From positions 20,103 to 84,102 of the forward strand of contig CAZIEW010000013.1 in the NCBI GenBank assembly GCA_964538515.1: DNA of 64,000 nt. The letters run 5' to 3'. The position numbers and the translations under genes were made by a program. This DNA comes from CALBZH01 sp964538515 (GTDB lineage Bacteria; Desulfobacterota; Syntrophobacteria; Syntrophobacterales; Syntrophobacteraceae). Position 1 is the first letter of the stretch; each line of letters starts with the position of its first letter. Of the stretch, positions 1 through 9,180 are shown one piece after another. The notes under the pieces were generated by a model that was not told where the DNA came from, searched no databases, and saw only the letters and a list, made by a program, of their open reading frames with translations.

Positions 1-549
1 TATCATTTCGCCATCATGTTCGAGGCGGTGTTCATCCTGACGGCCGTGGACACGGGTACGCGGGTCGGCCGGTACCTGCTTCAGGAGATGATTGGGAAAT
101 TCGTTCCCAAGTTCAGCGAGAAGAAGTGGATGCCGGGGATCGTGATCACGAGCTTCCTGTTCACGTTTGCCTGGGGATATCTCGTCTACACGGGGGATAT
201 CGCGACCATTTGGCCGCTTTTCGGCATGAGCAACCAACTGCTGGCCACGTGCGCGTTGATCGTGGGAACGACGATGATCATCCGCATGGGCAAAGCCAAG
301 TTCGCGTGGGTGACGGCTGTTCCGGGCATTCTGATGGTCCCGGTAACCATGAGCGCGGGGTACCTGAACGTCGTGAACAACTTCTGGCCCAAGGGACTGT
401 ACCTCCTGGTGACCCTGTCGGTCGTTCTCATGATCATGATGGCGCTGGTGTTCATGGAGTCCTTTAGAAAGTGGTACCAGCTGATGCAAACGGTCCCCCA
501 GCCGGATCTCGAAGAGCCCACGGTGGCTCTGGAAAGAGCCGGGAAGTAG
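1..549 (+). CDS. cstA: Carbon starvation protein CstA, C-terminal part (5' end outside window)
   Basis: This is the C-terminal ~180 residues of a CstA-family inner-membrane permease, a family that imports peptides or pyruvate when carbon is scarce. The reading frame is open from base 1, so the gene begins upstream of the window. The family-typical segment FILTAVDTGTRVGRYLLQEM is visible, followed by hydrophobic helices, a GMSNQLLA loop and a short charged tail ending in a TAG stop at 547-549. The ATG at 16 is an internal methionine, not the start. Identification rests on recognising these conserved segments. Confidence 0.9.
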   Translation, partial: YHFAIMFEAVFILTAVDTGTRVGRYLLQEMIGKFVPKFSEKKWMPGIVITSFLFTFAWGYLVYTGDIATIWPLFGMSNQLLATCALIVGTTMIIRMGKAKFAWVTAVPGILMVPVTMSAGYLNVVNNFWPKGLYLLVTLSVVLMIMMALVFMESFRKWYQLMQTVPQPDLEEPTVALERAGK

Positions 550-769
550 GGGGCTCGCCAACAGGGCACCATCCACCACCGCTTGTCGTTTGACCTCGGA
601 TGGGATGGCCCTGTCCCTATCGTTGGCCTCTGCCGTCAGGATCCAGACTCCGGTTTTGCTACCCTGATGCGCAGTGTCAGGTTATTTTGGGTCCGGCGCC
701 GCGCCGCCGTCAACCGCGACGAGATGGATTTCATTGCCTTATCCGATATGTCACAGGGAGACACCAAGC

Positions 770-2752
770 ATGTTCCATTTCAAGTCCTTAAGCCTTTCAG
801 TTCTCATGGCACTCGTGATGTGGCCGAGCATTGCATCGAGCCAGTATGCCGACGCCAAGCTCGACATCGCCCGAATCAACCAGTGCGTCTACGAGGTGAT
901 CGTTCCAAAGCCGCAGCACGATTCCCTCTCGTATGAAAAGCCGCTCCCCATGGACCTGCTGCCCTTTCAGATCCGGAACGACCCCTACTATTCGATCGGG
1001 ACCGCATTCGCCCTCAGCAAGAACGAGCTCGTCACGGCTGCTCATGTCATGAACCTAAAGGCGCGCAGCCAGTTCCGTGAGCTGTTCATTCGAGACGTCA
1101 AAGGCAATGTGCTCAGCGTGGACAAAATCATCAAGTTTTCGAGTCGGCGCGACCTCGTTGTGTTCACGGTCAAGGATCGAGAATCGTCGGCGCATCTGGA
1201 GGCCAACCTGGCGCCGAAGGTCGGAGGCCAGGTGTATGCCGTGGGAAACGCGCTCGGCCAGGGGGTCGTGATCCGGGACGGGCTCCACACCTCCAACACC
1301 CCGGAGGAAATTGACGGGAAATGGAACTGGATTCGTTTTTCGGCGGCGGCGTCCCCCGGCAACAGCGGCGGTCCGCTTCTGGACAAGGAAGGACGCGTGG
1401 TGGGGCTGGTCGTGAGCAAATCGGAAAACGAGAACTTGAACTATGCCCTTCCCATCGCGGAAGTTCTGAATAGTGCTTCAAACAACGCTGAGATATTTGA
1501 AAAAGGGACTCATTTGCTTGAGATCTTCGATTTTACCAAGACAGAACGGTTGAATGCTCAAATCGAGCTTCCCATGGATTATAATGATTTCAGGGAATCC
1601 TATATAAAGATCTTCAATGCGTTTAACTCTAAGATGAGAAATGCCTTACTTGATGAAAACAAGCAGAATACGTTTCCGAATGGCAGTGGATCAAACAAGA
1701 TCATGTACATCGGATCCAGCTCACCTTTCCCGCAGCTCATGATGCGAAATGGATCGGGGAATTGGGAGCTCACTCAACCCAAAAACATGAGCAAGGCTGA
1801 CTTGGATGATAATGGCCGTATCATCCACGGCATCCTAAAGATCACCCAATATGCCAAGATAGAAAAGCCTGACAATATCGCTCTCAAAGATCTGCTCTCC
1901 GACTCAAAGCTCTTCATGGATCTATTGCTAAAGGCGTCGACGATCACTCGAACCGTGGGACCCGAAAAGATACGCGTGACGTCTCTCGGGAAGGCCGGCC
2001 AGGAGTCCACGCACCTCGATCGCTACGGGAGGAAGTGGCTTCTGAAGACGTGGCCCATCGAATATTGTGACGAGATGGTCGCCGCGCTTATCCTCCCGGT
2101 CCCCGGCGGCTGTCTGGTGATGTCCAAAATCGGTCAAACGGGAGAAACCCTCGACGACCATGTGGAAGACCTGAAGGTGCTTGCGGATTTCGTCAATTTC
2201 TCTTATGCCGGGACGCTCGAAGAATGGCGGGAATTCCTCCAGATGACGGATATGGCCCCAGCGGCCCTTGCCTCGTTGCAGATGGAGATCGGAGACAGCT
2301 CGCTCAGTTACAGGTCCAAGCGATTCCAATTCACCTGTGATCCGAACGTCATGAAAGTCAGTGCCAAGAGCTTTCTCATGTTGGGCATGGGTTACAGCCG
2401 TGATGGCGAAGGCCTGTTTTGGGACGTCAACAAGCTGCTCCTGACGGAAGGCAAATTTGAGAAGTCGGGCGTGGTTATCTCGAGAAACATCAAACCCCTC
2501 GACAACAATGAGGAGTATGGCGACGCGTGGCGCAGGATTAGGGAGGGAAGCAAGCCCTTTGACAAACAAATATCGATCAAGGACGACTTCACGGGTATCT
2601 CTGCCACGTATCGAACCGAGCCAGCTGCGACGGACGCCGAGCCCAATGTGCTCTACACGGTCCTCCATACGAAACGGGGCGTGATTGACCAGGCTGAAAT
2701 GGAGTCCCGGCTCAATGGCTTCATGAAGAGCTTGGTGGTCTTTGAGCGCTAG
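770..2752 (+). CDS. Secreted trypsin-fold serine protease with a large C-terminal region of unknown function
   Basis: A 660-aa protein. The ATG at 770 is chosen because it is preceded by an AGGGAG motif about 10 bases upstream and opens a signal peptide (hydrophobic residues about 8-24, cleavage near ASS/QY). Residues ~75-235 form a chymotrypsin/HtrA-like S1 domain: His92 in VTAAHV, Asp128 in RRDLVVF, Ser199 in PGNSGGP. No PDZ domain is seen. Residues ~240-660 match nothing I recognise. They are lower in GC around 1470-1950 than their surroundings, which may mean a fused segment of different origin. It probably acts in the periplasm or outside the cell; the substrate is unknown. Confidence 0.8.
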   Translation: MFHFKSLSLSVLMALVMWPSIASSQYADAKLDIARINQCVYEVIVPKPQHDSLSYEKPLPMDLLPFQIRNDPYYSIGTAFALSKNELVTAAHVMNLKARSQFRELFIRDVKGNVLSVDKIIKFSSRRDLVVFTVKDRESSAHLEANLAPKVGGQVYAVGNALGQGVVIRDGLHTSNTPEEIDGKWNWIRFSAAASPGNSGGPLLDKEGRVVGLVVSKSENENLNYALPIAEVLNSASNNAEIFEKGTHLLEIFDFTKTERLNAQIELPMDYNDFRESYIKIFNAFNSKMRNALLDENKQNTFPNGSGSNKIMYIGSSSPFPQLMMRNGSGNWELTQPKNMSKADLDDNGRIIHGILKITQYAKIEKPDNIALKDLLSDSKLFMDLLLKASTITRTVGPEKIRVTSLGKAGQESTHLDRYGRKWLLKTWPIEYCDEMVAALILPVPGGCLVMSKIGQTGETLDDHVEDLKVLADFVNFSYAGTLEEWREFLQMTDMAPAALASLQMEIGDSSLSYRSKRFQFTCDPNVMKVSAKSFLMLGMGYSRDGEGLFWDVNKLLLTEGKFEKSGVVISRNIKPLDNNEEYGDAWRRIREGSKPFDKQISIKDDFTGISATYRTEPAATDAEPNVLYTVLHTKRGVIDQAEMESRLNGFMKSLVVFER

Positions 2753-2846
2753 TATTGCGCGGCGATAGTCTTGATTTTCCCCTTCGGCAAGGGGGGCAGT
2801 GGTGTGTCGAAATTGCCGCGGAACCAGGATTTTTCGGGCGTCATGA

Positions 2847-2917
2847 CACCTCCTCGAGGCGGGGAATCAAAGGCGGGTCTACCTTGCGAAGCAAAGTAGA
2901 CGGAGCACTAGGAATGC
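2847..2917 (+). repeat. Interspersed repeat, copy A
   Basis: This ~70-bp stretch is roughly 80 percent identical to 12609-12675 in the same orientation. Shared blocks are CACC..CTCGAGG..GG, AATCAAAGG, TACCTTGCGAA and GAGCACTAG.AATGC. Copy A abuts the 5'-truncated methyltransferase remnant that follows. It is probably an insertion-sequence end or a MITE-like remnant. No transposase is nearby. Confidence 0.6.
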
Positions 2918-3321
2918 TTCTCTTCATTCCAGTGCTCTGGCTGGTCGTCCTCGGGATTTCCGCATTTTGGCTCTACTACGAACGGATCGTCGCCGCAGAG
3001 GAAGCCTTTCTCGAAACAAAATTCGGAGAGGAGTACGTCGTCTGGGTCGAGAAGACGCCTGCATACTTTCCGCGGTTTCGGAGCCGGAGAGCACCTGCTT
3101 TGCCATTCTCCCTCAAGAACGTTCTGAAACGGGAGTACACGGGCTTTTTCGTGATCGTCGCATCCTTCACGCTTTTGGATATCGCGGAGGATTTCCTCGG
3201 TGAGGGGACCTTGGAGATGGACGCGGGTCGGGTGACGTTTTTCGTCGGTGGAATGGTTGCTTACCTGGCCCTCTGAGCGATGAAGCGGAATACGCGAATT
3301 CTTCACGTTGAGGGTCGATAA
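2889..3321 (+). pseudogene. Remnant of an isoprenylcysteine/phospholipid-type membrane methyltransferase
   Basis: The frame encodes two hydrophobic helices and the signature YYERIVAAEEAFLETKFGEEY, typical of the C-terminal half of the ICMT-like methyltransferase family. The N-terminal half is missing and its place is taken by repeat copy A. The frame stops at a TGA (3274-3276), but the same frame continues as AMKRNTRILHVEGR to a TAA at 3319-3321, which is how family members usually end. The TGA is therefore most simply a CGA-to-TGA nonsense change. The gene looks doubly broken: 5' truncation plus a premature stop. Confidence 0.65.
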
Positions 3322-3460
3322 GAGCGCATCCTGCAAGCTGTTGGTGAGTCTGGACTATCGGATCTTGTGCGGCTTGCGCGGATACCGGGTGTGCCGTAGC
3401 ATCGTCCGGGTCGCAGAGACCTCTGGCAAGCGATCTTTCAACGTATAGCGAGGGTAGTGA

Positions 3461-4438
3461 ATGAAGCTCTCAAGAAGAGTGGTCGTTGTCACAGTTATTT
3501 GCAGCGTGGCACTTGCCCACGGGTCATCGGCCGACGTCACGGTCATGAAAGATTACGTGATGCAGCCTCCGGCAAGGGTCATCATCCCCAAGGACATTCC
3601 ACTCAAAACGCCCCCCGAATCCATAGCCGGTCGTGGGCTGCGCATCCTTGTCTTTGGCGACAACGGAAGCGGTGATGGCAATCAGGCGAAAGTGGCGGCG
3701 GCCATGCAATCTTTTTGCGCTCAAAATGGGTGTGACTTTGGCTTGATGCTGGGGGACAATTTCTATCCGGCTGGCGTTCGTTCGACCGATGACCCTCAGT
3801 TCGTCTCCAAATTCGAAAAGCCATACCGGGAGCTCGGAATCCCCCTGTTTCCGATCCTCGGTGAGCATGACTGGGGGCGGAAGGGAAAGATGTACAATTG
3901 GCAGGCCCAGATCGACTACACGAAGCATTCCTCCTTGTGGCACATGCCCTCGGACGTATACTCGGTCACAGTTGGGGATCTCCAGATCCTGGCCCTTAAC
4001 ACCAACGTTTTGCCGGGATCGAAAGAGCAGATCGCCTGGCTCGGCAATGAGCTGAGCAATTCCAAGTCCCGGTGGAAGCTGGTTATGGGGCACAAGCCCA
4101 TTTATTCCTATGGCTATCACGGAGACACCGACTTCATGATCGCCGATGTGCTTCCCCTGCTCTGCGGCAAAGCGGATCTCTATTTGTCCGGGCATGAGCA
4201 CAACGAGCAGTTTCTGAAGGCCGAATGCGGCCTGCCTCTCCTCATTTCCGGATCGGGGGGAAAGCTTCGACCCGACAATATCAAAGGCCCCCACAGTCTT
4301 TTCGCCAGTGACCAGCTCGGCTTCTCCTACCTCCAGGTGAGGTCTGAGGCGTTGACCGTCCAAATCGTTTCGGCCGAAGGAGCCATTTTGTTCCAATACG
4401 TGGTCCGAAAGCCCGGCTCCGAAAATCCAAATGGGTGA
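3461..4438 (+). CDS. Secreted calcineurin-like metallophosphatase (purple acid phosphatase type)
   Basis: A 325-aa protein with a short signal peptide (residues ~1-24). The metal-binding motifs of the calcineurin-like phosphoesterase fold appear in order: FGDNGSGD, GLMLGDNFYPAG, ILGEHDW (the family usually has GNHD), MGHKPIYSYG and YLSGHEHNEQ. Their layout resembles tartrate-resistant acid phosphatases. It should hydrolyse phosphomonoesters in the periplasm. The next annotated feature, a decayed ATPase remnant, overlaps its last codons, so no operon partner can be named. Confidence 0.8.
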   Translation: MKLSRRVVVVTVICSVALAHGSSADVTVMKDYVMQPPARVIIPKDIPLKTPPESIAGRGLRILVFGDNGSGDGNQAKVAAAMQSFCAQNGCDFGLMLGDNFYPAGVRSTDDPQFVSKFEKPYRELGIPLFPILGEHDWGRKGKMYNWQAQIDYTKHSSLWHMPSDVYSVTVGDLQILALNTNVLPGSKEQIAWLGNELSNSKSRWKLVMGHKPIYSYGYHGDTDFMIADVLPLLCGKADLYLSGHEHNEQFLKAECGLPLLISGSGGKLRPDNIKGPHSLFASDQLGFSYLQVRSEALTVQIVSAEGAILFQYVVRKPGSENPNG

Positions 4439-4790
4439 CGCAACGAGGTGCGATCTCTATCCCTACGACTTCAGGCACACGCCCGAAGCCGTGTGCCGGC
4501 GTGACCCAACCACGCAAAAGGAAGTGGACATCATCGTCCGAAGCCCCCAGAACACATTCCCCGTCGAAGCGAAGTAGCAGGAAAAGTCGAGACTGCACGA
4601 AGAAAAGAGGGGCCTCGCCGCATTCTGCAGGCTGGAATCTGTGATGAAGGCCTCCCGGGTGACCAAGCGGGACAAGGACTTGGACTTCCTGCGCTTCGGA
4701 GGCGTCGAGGCTGACATCCACAAGGTCACTGCCCATACCCTCTGCTGCCTTCTCGGCCAGGCCGGGCGCTCGTTTTGGATCTCAACCAAG
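4431..4790 (+). pseudogene. Remnant of an ATPase C-terminus (DUF4143 type)
   Basis: One frame reads KEVDIIVRSPQNTFPVEAK, then a TAG at 4575, then continues with AAFCRLESVMKASRVTKRDK, DLDFLRFGGVEADIHKV and LCCLLGQAG. The pattern KEVDF(V/I)V..P..TFPVEVKY, followed by a VTK and FL..E..KV.A..LCYLL region, is how DUF4143-type AAA ATPases (common antitoxin-like or prophage-borne ATPases) end. The TAG sits where these proteins normally have Tyr after VEVK. The N-terminal ATPase domain is absent. This explains most of the gap upstream of the chromate transporter. Confidence 0.5.
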
Positions 4791-4940
4791 AACAAATTCT
4801 CGCGATCCAAGAGAGCAAAGTCTGCTTCACCCGGGGCACCAATGCTTGACGTGCTCAGGTGTATTGACTATTCAAATCAATTGATCGATGGAGCAATGGA
4901 CAGGAGTCAGCTTTCTACCATGGACGGGAGGCATCGTGTC

Positions 4941-5558
4941 GTGAAAACGGATGAACGGAGTACCGGGGAGACCGGGCCGCCTGATGTGCCTGATTGGCGT
5001 GCGGTCTCCCTGGTCTTCCTTAAGATAGGCACGATCGGATTTGGAGGCGGCTTTGCCGTCGTGGAGCTGATCCATTCCGAGCTGGTGGTCAAGAAACGAT
5101 GGCTCACCGAGCAGCGTTTCGAGAACATGATGGCTCTAGCTGAGCTGGCCCCCGGGGCTCTCACCGTCAACCTGCTCGCCGGGATCGCCTACCGACTGGG
5201 GGGATTTGGTACCATGGTCGTGGCGACGGCAGCCCTTCTCCTGCCATCGTTCGTGCTGATCATTCTTTTGGCCGGTGCCTTCCTTGCCTGGCAGCACCAT
5301 CCGATGGTGCAGTCCGCCATGGTGGGCCTGACGGCCGGGGTGGTTGGGCTTCTCATTGCCGTTGCATGGGATCTGATCAAGCGCGCTCCCCGGCACTGGT
5401 GCTGTTTGGCGGTCGGTGCGGCAGCCCTTGTGTTGGGATTCGTCCTTCCGGTGAACCCGATCTGGCTCGTGCTGATGGGAGGAGCGGCGGGAGGATTGAA
5501 AACGTGGATTGCCGCGCACTCAAGGCTCAAAGGGGCTGCGGCACCACCGAAGTCTTAG
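4941..5558 (+). CDS. chrA: Chromate transporter, N-terminal-type half (ChrA family)
   Basis: A 205-aa membrane protein of the CHR family. GFGGGFAVVELIHSE, ELAPGALTVNLLAG and about six hydrophobic helices match the ChrA repeat unit. The GTG at 4941 is chosen because GGGAGG lies 9 bases upstream; the in-frame ATG at 4896 is an alternative, and anything further upstream belongs to a decayed ATPase remnant. It is followed after 12 bases by the second half. Such split pairs assemble into a heterodimeric transporter that exports chromate, or sulfate-like anions, across the inner membrane. Confidence 0.85.
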   Translation: MKTDERSTGETGPPDVPDWRAVSLVFLKIGTIGFGGGFAVVELIHSELVVKKRWLTEQRFENMMALAELAPGALTVNLLAGIAYRLGGFGTMVVATAALLLPSFVLIILLAGAFLAWQHHPMVQSAMVGLTAGVVGLLIAVAWDLIKRAPRHWCCLAVGAAALVLGFVLPVNPIWLVLMGGAAGGLKTWIAAHSRLKGAAAPPKS

Positions 5559-5570
5559 GAGATCTCAACC

Positions 5571-6092
5571 ATGAGCATCTGCCTCGAGCTGGCGCACGCC
5601 TTTCTAAAGATAGGCCTATTCGGGTTTGGCGGCGGGTTCGCCATGATTCCCCTCATGCAAAGCGCCGCCGTTTTCAAAAATGGCTGGATGACCGCTTCGC
5701 AATTCGCGGCGGCCATTGCGATGGGGCAGGTGACTCCAGGGCCGGTGGCCATCAGCGCAACCTTTATCGGCTACAAGGTGGCCGGATTGCCTGGGGCTCT
5801 CGTTGCCACCGTGGCGATATTCGCTCCGTCTTTGGTCGTCATGGCTCTTCTCGAAAGGTTCTACCTTAAAGTCCGGGGGGCAGAGCTCACCCAGGCTGTC
5901 ATGCACGGCGTTTTGCCCGTGGTGGTGGCTCTCATCCTGCATGCGGCATGGTCTCTCGGACGGCCGATGTTGCATGCGTGGTGGCCGCCTGCGGTCGCCT
6001 TGCTGGTTGCAGTTCTCGCAATCACACGCAAGGTCGGATACGGTTTCCTCGTTGCCATGTCCATGGCTATGGGAATGCTGATGGCCCTTTGA
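5571..6092 (+). CDS. chrA: Chromate transporter, C-terminal-type half (ChrA family)
   Basis: A 173-aa partner of the preceding CHR protein. It carries GLFGFGGGFAMIPLMQ near residue 15, then AAIAMGQVTPGPVAISATF, the second conserved CHR signature, and several hydrophobic helices. Its length is that of a short-chain CHR monodomain. The gene starts 12 bases after the first half, which fits co-translation of a two-subunit transporter. A ChrB-like protein is encoded 9.6 kb downstream (15737-16264), not adjacent. Confidence 0.88.
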   Translation: MSICLELAHAFLKIGLFGFGGGFAMIPLMQSAAVFKNGWMTASQFAAAIAMGQVTPGPVAISATFIGYKVAGLPGALVATVAIFAPSLVVMALLERFYLKVRGAELTQAVMHGVLPVVVALILHAAWSLGRPMLHAWWPPAVALLVAVLAITRKVGYGFLVAMSMAMGMLMAL

Positions 6093-6221
6093 TACCCTTG
6101 TGTCGGACAGTGGTTGTTGGGGAAGGGGGCTCGCCTCTGCGGTAGAGTCGGCTTGGCAGGGTCTCCCCTAGGAATTGTGGCGCGGGATTCGGTTTCGTTT
6201 GCCGGAAAGGAGAGACGCCTT

Positions 6222-6935
6222 ATGCACTATTTGCCCCTGACCCTTCCGTTTTTCGTTGTCCTCTTTTTCCTGATGATGGTGCTGGCTGCCTTCATCGAGG
6301 TGGGCGTGCTGAGCTACGCGTACCAGAGGATGGGGGTCGACAGAAGGTATGTGTTTTCTTTGCTGCTGCTGTCCCTCCTGGGAAGCTATGTCAACATCCC
6401 TGTCTTCCAGCTTCCTCCCGAGGAGGTGGTTTCCAACTCCTACGCCGACCTGTTCGGCATGCGGTACGCCATTCCTCACGTTCAGGAATGGCCGGGGACG
6501 GTGATCGCCGTCAATGTGGGCGGTGCGGTCGTTCCCGTGCTGCTTTCCATCTACCTGGTGGTGAAAAACAGCCTTTACGGACAGGCGATTCTCGGTACGG
6601 CAATCGTCACGTTTCTGGTCCACCTGATGGCTTACCCTGTACGAGGAGTGGGGATTGCGGTGCCTTTCTTCACGCCTCCGCTCGCCGCTTCGATCGTCGC
6701 CCTGCTCATTTCCAGGAGATACGCACCAGCTCTGGCGTATATCTCGGGAAGCATGGGAGCGCTCATCGGTGCGGACATCACGAATTTCGACAAAATCCGA
6801 GGGCTCGGAGCCCCGGTTGCCTCGATCGGTGGCGCGGGCACCTTCGACGGGGTTTTCCTGACCGGGATCATTGCCGTGATTCTTGCGGGATTATTCTCGA
6901 AGCGAGACAAGGGACTCCGAATCGCGCTGCGGTAG
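6222..6935 (+). CDS. DUF1614 family membrane protein
   Basis: A 237-aa, very hydrophobic protein with about seven membrane segments. The ATG at 6222 is chosen for its AAAGGAG ribosome-binding site 10 bases upstream, although the frame stays open further 5'. Segments such as GSYVNIPVFQLP, NVGGAVVPVLLS and GALIGADITNFDKI are characteristic of the DUF1614 family. The conserved polar motifs inside helices (NVGG, GAD) suggest a transport role, but no substrate is known. It lies between the chromate transporter pair and an APC permease. Confidence 0.75.
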   Translation: MHYLPLTLPFFVVLFFLMMVLAAFIEVGVLSYAYQRMGVDRRYVFSLLLLSLLGSYVNIPVFQLPPEEVVSNSYADLFGMRYAIPHVQEWPGTVIAVNVGGAVVPVLLSIYLVVKNSLYGQAILGTAIVTFLVHLMAYPVRGVGIAVPFFTPPLAASIVALLISRRYAPALAYISGSMGALIGADITNFDKIRGLGAPVASIGGAGTFDGVFLTGIIAVILAGLFSKRDKGLRIALR

Positions 6936-7131
6936 GCGTCTTCTCTTCGGAGCCGACACCCTCGGCTGCCCCTGTCCGCCATGCCCATGAGCATGCTCCG
7001 AAACGGCTCCGTTTCCTTTCAGCGCGATGCAGCATCCAGATCATGTCGACGGGGACCTTGATGGCTGTCAGCAGAAAGATCTTCCTTCTGTGGAAGCGTT
7101 TCGTTGAACCTCCAACACCTGGAGTGTGTTG

Positions 7132-9009
7132 GTGAAGACCGCTGTCTTGATCGTGCTCAATGGGTCTCTGCTGGTGCTTTTTGGCGCGCTGCTCCGAAAG
7201 CAGGGGCTCCTGACCTCCCACCAAGCCGGGCGTGTCTGGCTGACGTGGCTTGCTGTGGCCATCATCACCCTGATGGATGAATTCACTTCCATCTTCTATG
7301 CTCCGGCGGAGGCGTATCGCTTCATCGGCCCCAGCGCCATCGTGTTTATCCTGATCACCAGTATCCTGATTCGTTTCATGAGCACCCGCTTCACGGAGAT
7401 CGCGGAGATCCTGGAGCGCCATGACCTCATCGGGGGCGGGGTCTATTCTTTTTCCTATCTGGTCTTGGGACCAGGCATCTCCTTCATCGCCGTGTCCTCC
7501 ATCATGGTGGACTACATCCTCACAGCGTGTATCTCAGCGGTGAGCGCTGTCCTGAACGGGGCCTCTTTTTTTCCCGCCATTGCTGAATCCGGCCCCTTCC
7601 ACATCCCTCTGGTCATCGGCGTCATTTGGGGCATTGCGGGACTCAACATTACAGGAATTCGAGAAAATGCCCGGTTCACGTTCCTCATCTTCGTCTTCGC
7701 GAGCTTCGCCATCTTGAACCTGATCGCCACCGGTCTGATCAGCCTGGACAGTGCGGCTCTCGGGCGGCTTAAAGAGTCGGGAGTGCAGACGCTGGGTTAT
7801 CTCGAGACCGGATCGTGGACGCTCGACTACAATCATTTCATTTCGCACGTGGCCTTTTGTATCCTTGCCTATTCGGGAATCGAGTCGGTGATCCAGACGG
7901 CGGGATTTGTGAAGGGCTGGCGTGAGATCCATCGGGCTTATCTCTTTCTGGCTCTGACCGTCGGGATTGTCACCCCTCTCGTTGCAGCGCTCGCCCTGTC
8001 GGCTCCCATCGATTTCACTGAGCATGAAGGGGATCTGATTACCCATTATGCGACCCTGCTCAATGGCGTGCCCTTCGGGGTGATCATGGCGACACTGGCA
8101 AGCCTTACCCTGATCATGGCGGTTAACACCGCCTTCGTGGCCTCGAGCGAGCTTATCGAGCGCGTGGCTCACCGATACGGCTTTCATTGGCTTGTTGCCA
8201 CAAACCGGCGAAGCTCCCTCTACCGCATCCACATCCTCAGTGCCGCGACGTTCTCCGTGATCATTCTGATTACGAGCGGCAGCCAGAAGATCCTGGCCGA
8301 CATGTATGCCCTGGGGCTCCTGGCAAGCTTCTGCATCAACATGGGCGCACTCCTCATCTATCGCTACTTTCAGGGCACGAAGGAGGTGACCCCTTACTTC
8401 ACGAGCAGGCTCGGAACCCTGGTTTTGTGGATCATTCTGGTGAGCTGCTTCGTCTTCCTAGCCATCGAGAAGCCCTACGGAACCATGCTCTGGGTGACGG
8501 TGACCGCAGTGGTGCTCACGTCCGGTATCGTGCTGTCCCGGAAAAGGGGACCGGAGATTGTTCAGATCGAGCAGGCGGAGGACGGGATGCAGATCGTTCG
8601 TTATCTGGCGCAATCCTCCCATACCGACTTGCATGTCTACTTTCAGAGACCTCGGGAGGAGCCAATCGAAACCCCTGAGGCCAACGAAGCTTATGTGACG
8701 TTCTTTTCTCCACGCCAGCGCATTCCATTCCGGATGGGCCCCAACCACTTCCGGCTGCCCCTGTTTCGTGCAGGCATCTATCAGCCCATTTTGGCTCTGC
8801 TCAAGGTGCTTGAGCACGAGATGCAGGGACGGAGCGTCACCGTGTATTTTGGCTGGCCCATGTCTTCCTGGCTGGACCGGCTCTCCATGGGAGTGATGGT
8901 CTTTAACCTCATGAAGCTGCCCAAGATGTTTCCGCGATTCGGATTCGTCATTCGCTATCCCAAGGGGGGATGGCAGAGGGATGACACTCCCCCAGAGCAG
9001 AGGAGGTAA
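7132..9009 (+). CDS. APC-superfamily permease with a soluble C-terminal domain
   Basis: About 625 aa. GTG 7132 is preferred among the closely spaced starts GTG 7126, TTG 7129 and GTG 7132 because GGAG at 7121-7124 is then correctly spaced. Roughly the first 470 residues contain about twelve hydrophobic helices with APC-type features (EILERHDLIGGGVYSF, LAYSGIESVIQTA). The last ~140 residues are hydrophilic and may be a cytosolic regulatory domain. Amino acid or cation transport is plausible; the substrate is not predictable. The next gene, a CLC antiporter, follows after a 170-base gap in which I see no regulatory element. Confidence 0.75.
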   Translation: MKTAVLIVLNGSLLVLFGALLRKQGLLTSHQAGRVWLTWLAVAIITLMDEFTSIFYAPAEAYRFIGPSAIVFILITSILIRFMSTRFTEIAEILERHDLIGGGVYSFSYLVLGPGISFIAVSSIMVDYILTACISAVSAVLNGASFFPAIAESGPFHIPLVIGVIWGIAGLNITGIRENARFTFLIFVFASFAILNLIATGLISLDSAALGRLKESGVQTLGYLETGSWTLDYNHFISHVAFCILAYSGIESVIQTAGFVKGWREIHRAYLFLALTVGIVTPLVAALALSAPIDFTEHEGDLITHYATLLNGVPFGVIMATLASLTLIMAVNTAFVASSELIERVAHRYGFHWLVATNRRSSLYRIHILSAATFSVIILITSGSQKILADMYALGLLASFCINMGALLIYRYFQGTKEVTPYFTSRLGTLVLWIILVSCFVFLAIEKPYGTMLWVTVTAVVLTSGIVLSRKRGPEIVQIEQAEDGMQIVRYLAQSSHTDLHVYFQRPREEPIETPEANEAYVTFFSPRQRIPFRMGPNHFRLPLFRAGIYQPILALLKVLEHEMQGRSVTVYFGWPMSSWLDRLSMGVMVFNLMKLPKMFPRFGFVIRYPKGGWQRDDTPPEQRR

Positions 9010-9180
9010 CTTCCCTCGGAGGGGTTCCGTTCGAATGGCGCTTCGTTCAAGAGCCTTGGGGCGCCAATGTGCCTCGTTCGTTCAGGGCTCGCCGTTCTAG
9101 CGAGTGCTGTCGTCCTCTGCTTGCCGACTTCCGCGGTCCGCTACAGCAGTTCGCGACGTGCTCTTTTGAGAGATCTCTTT

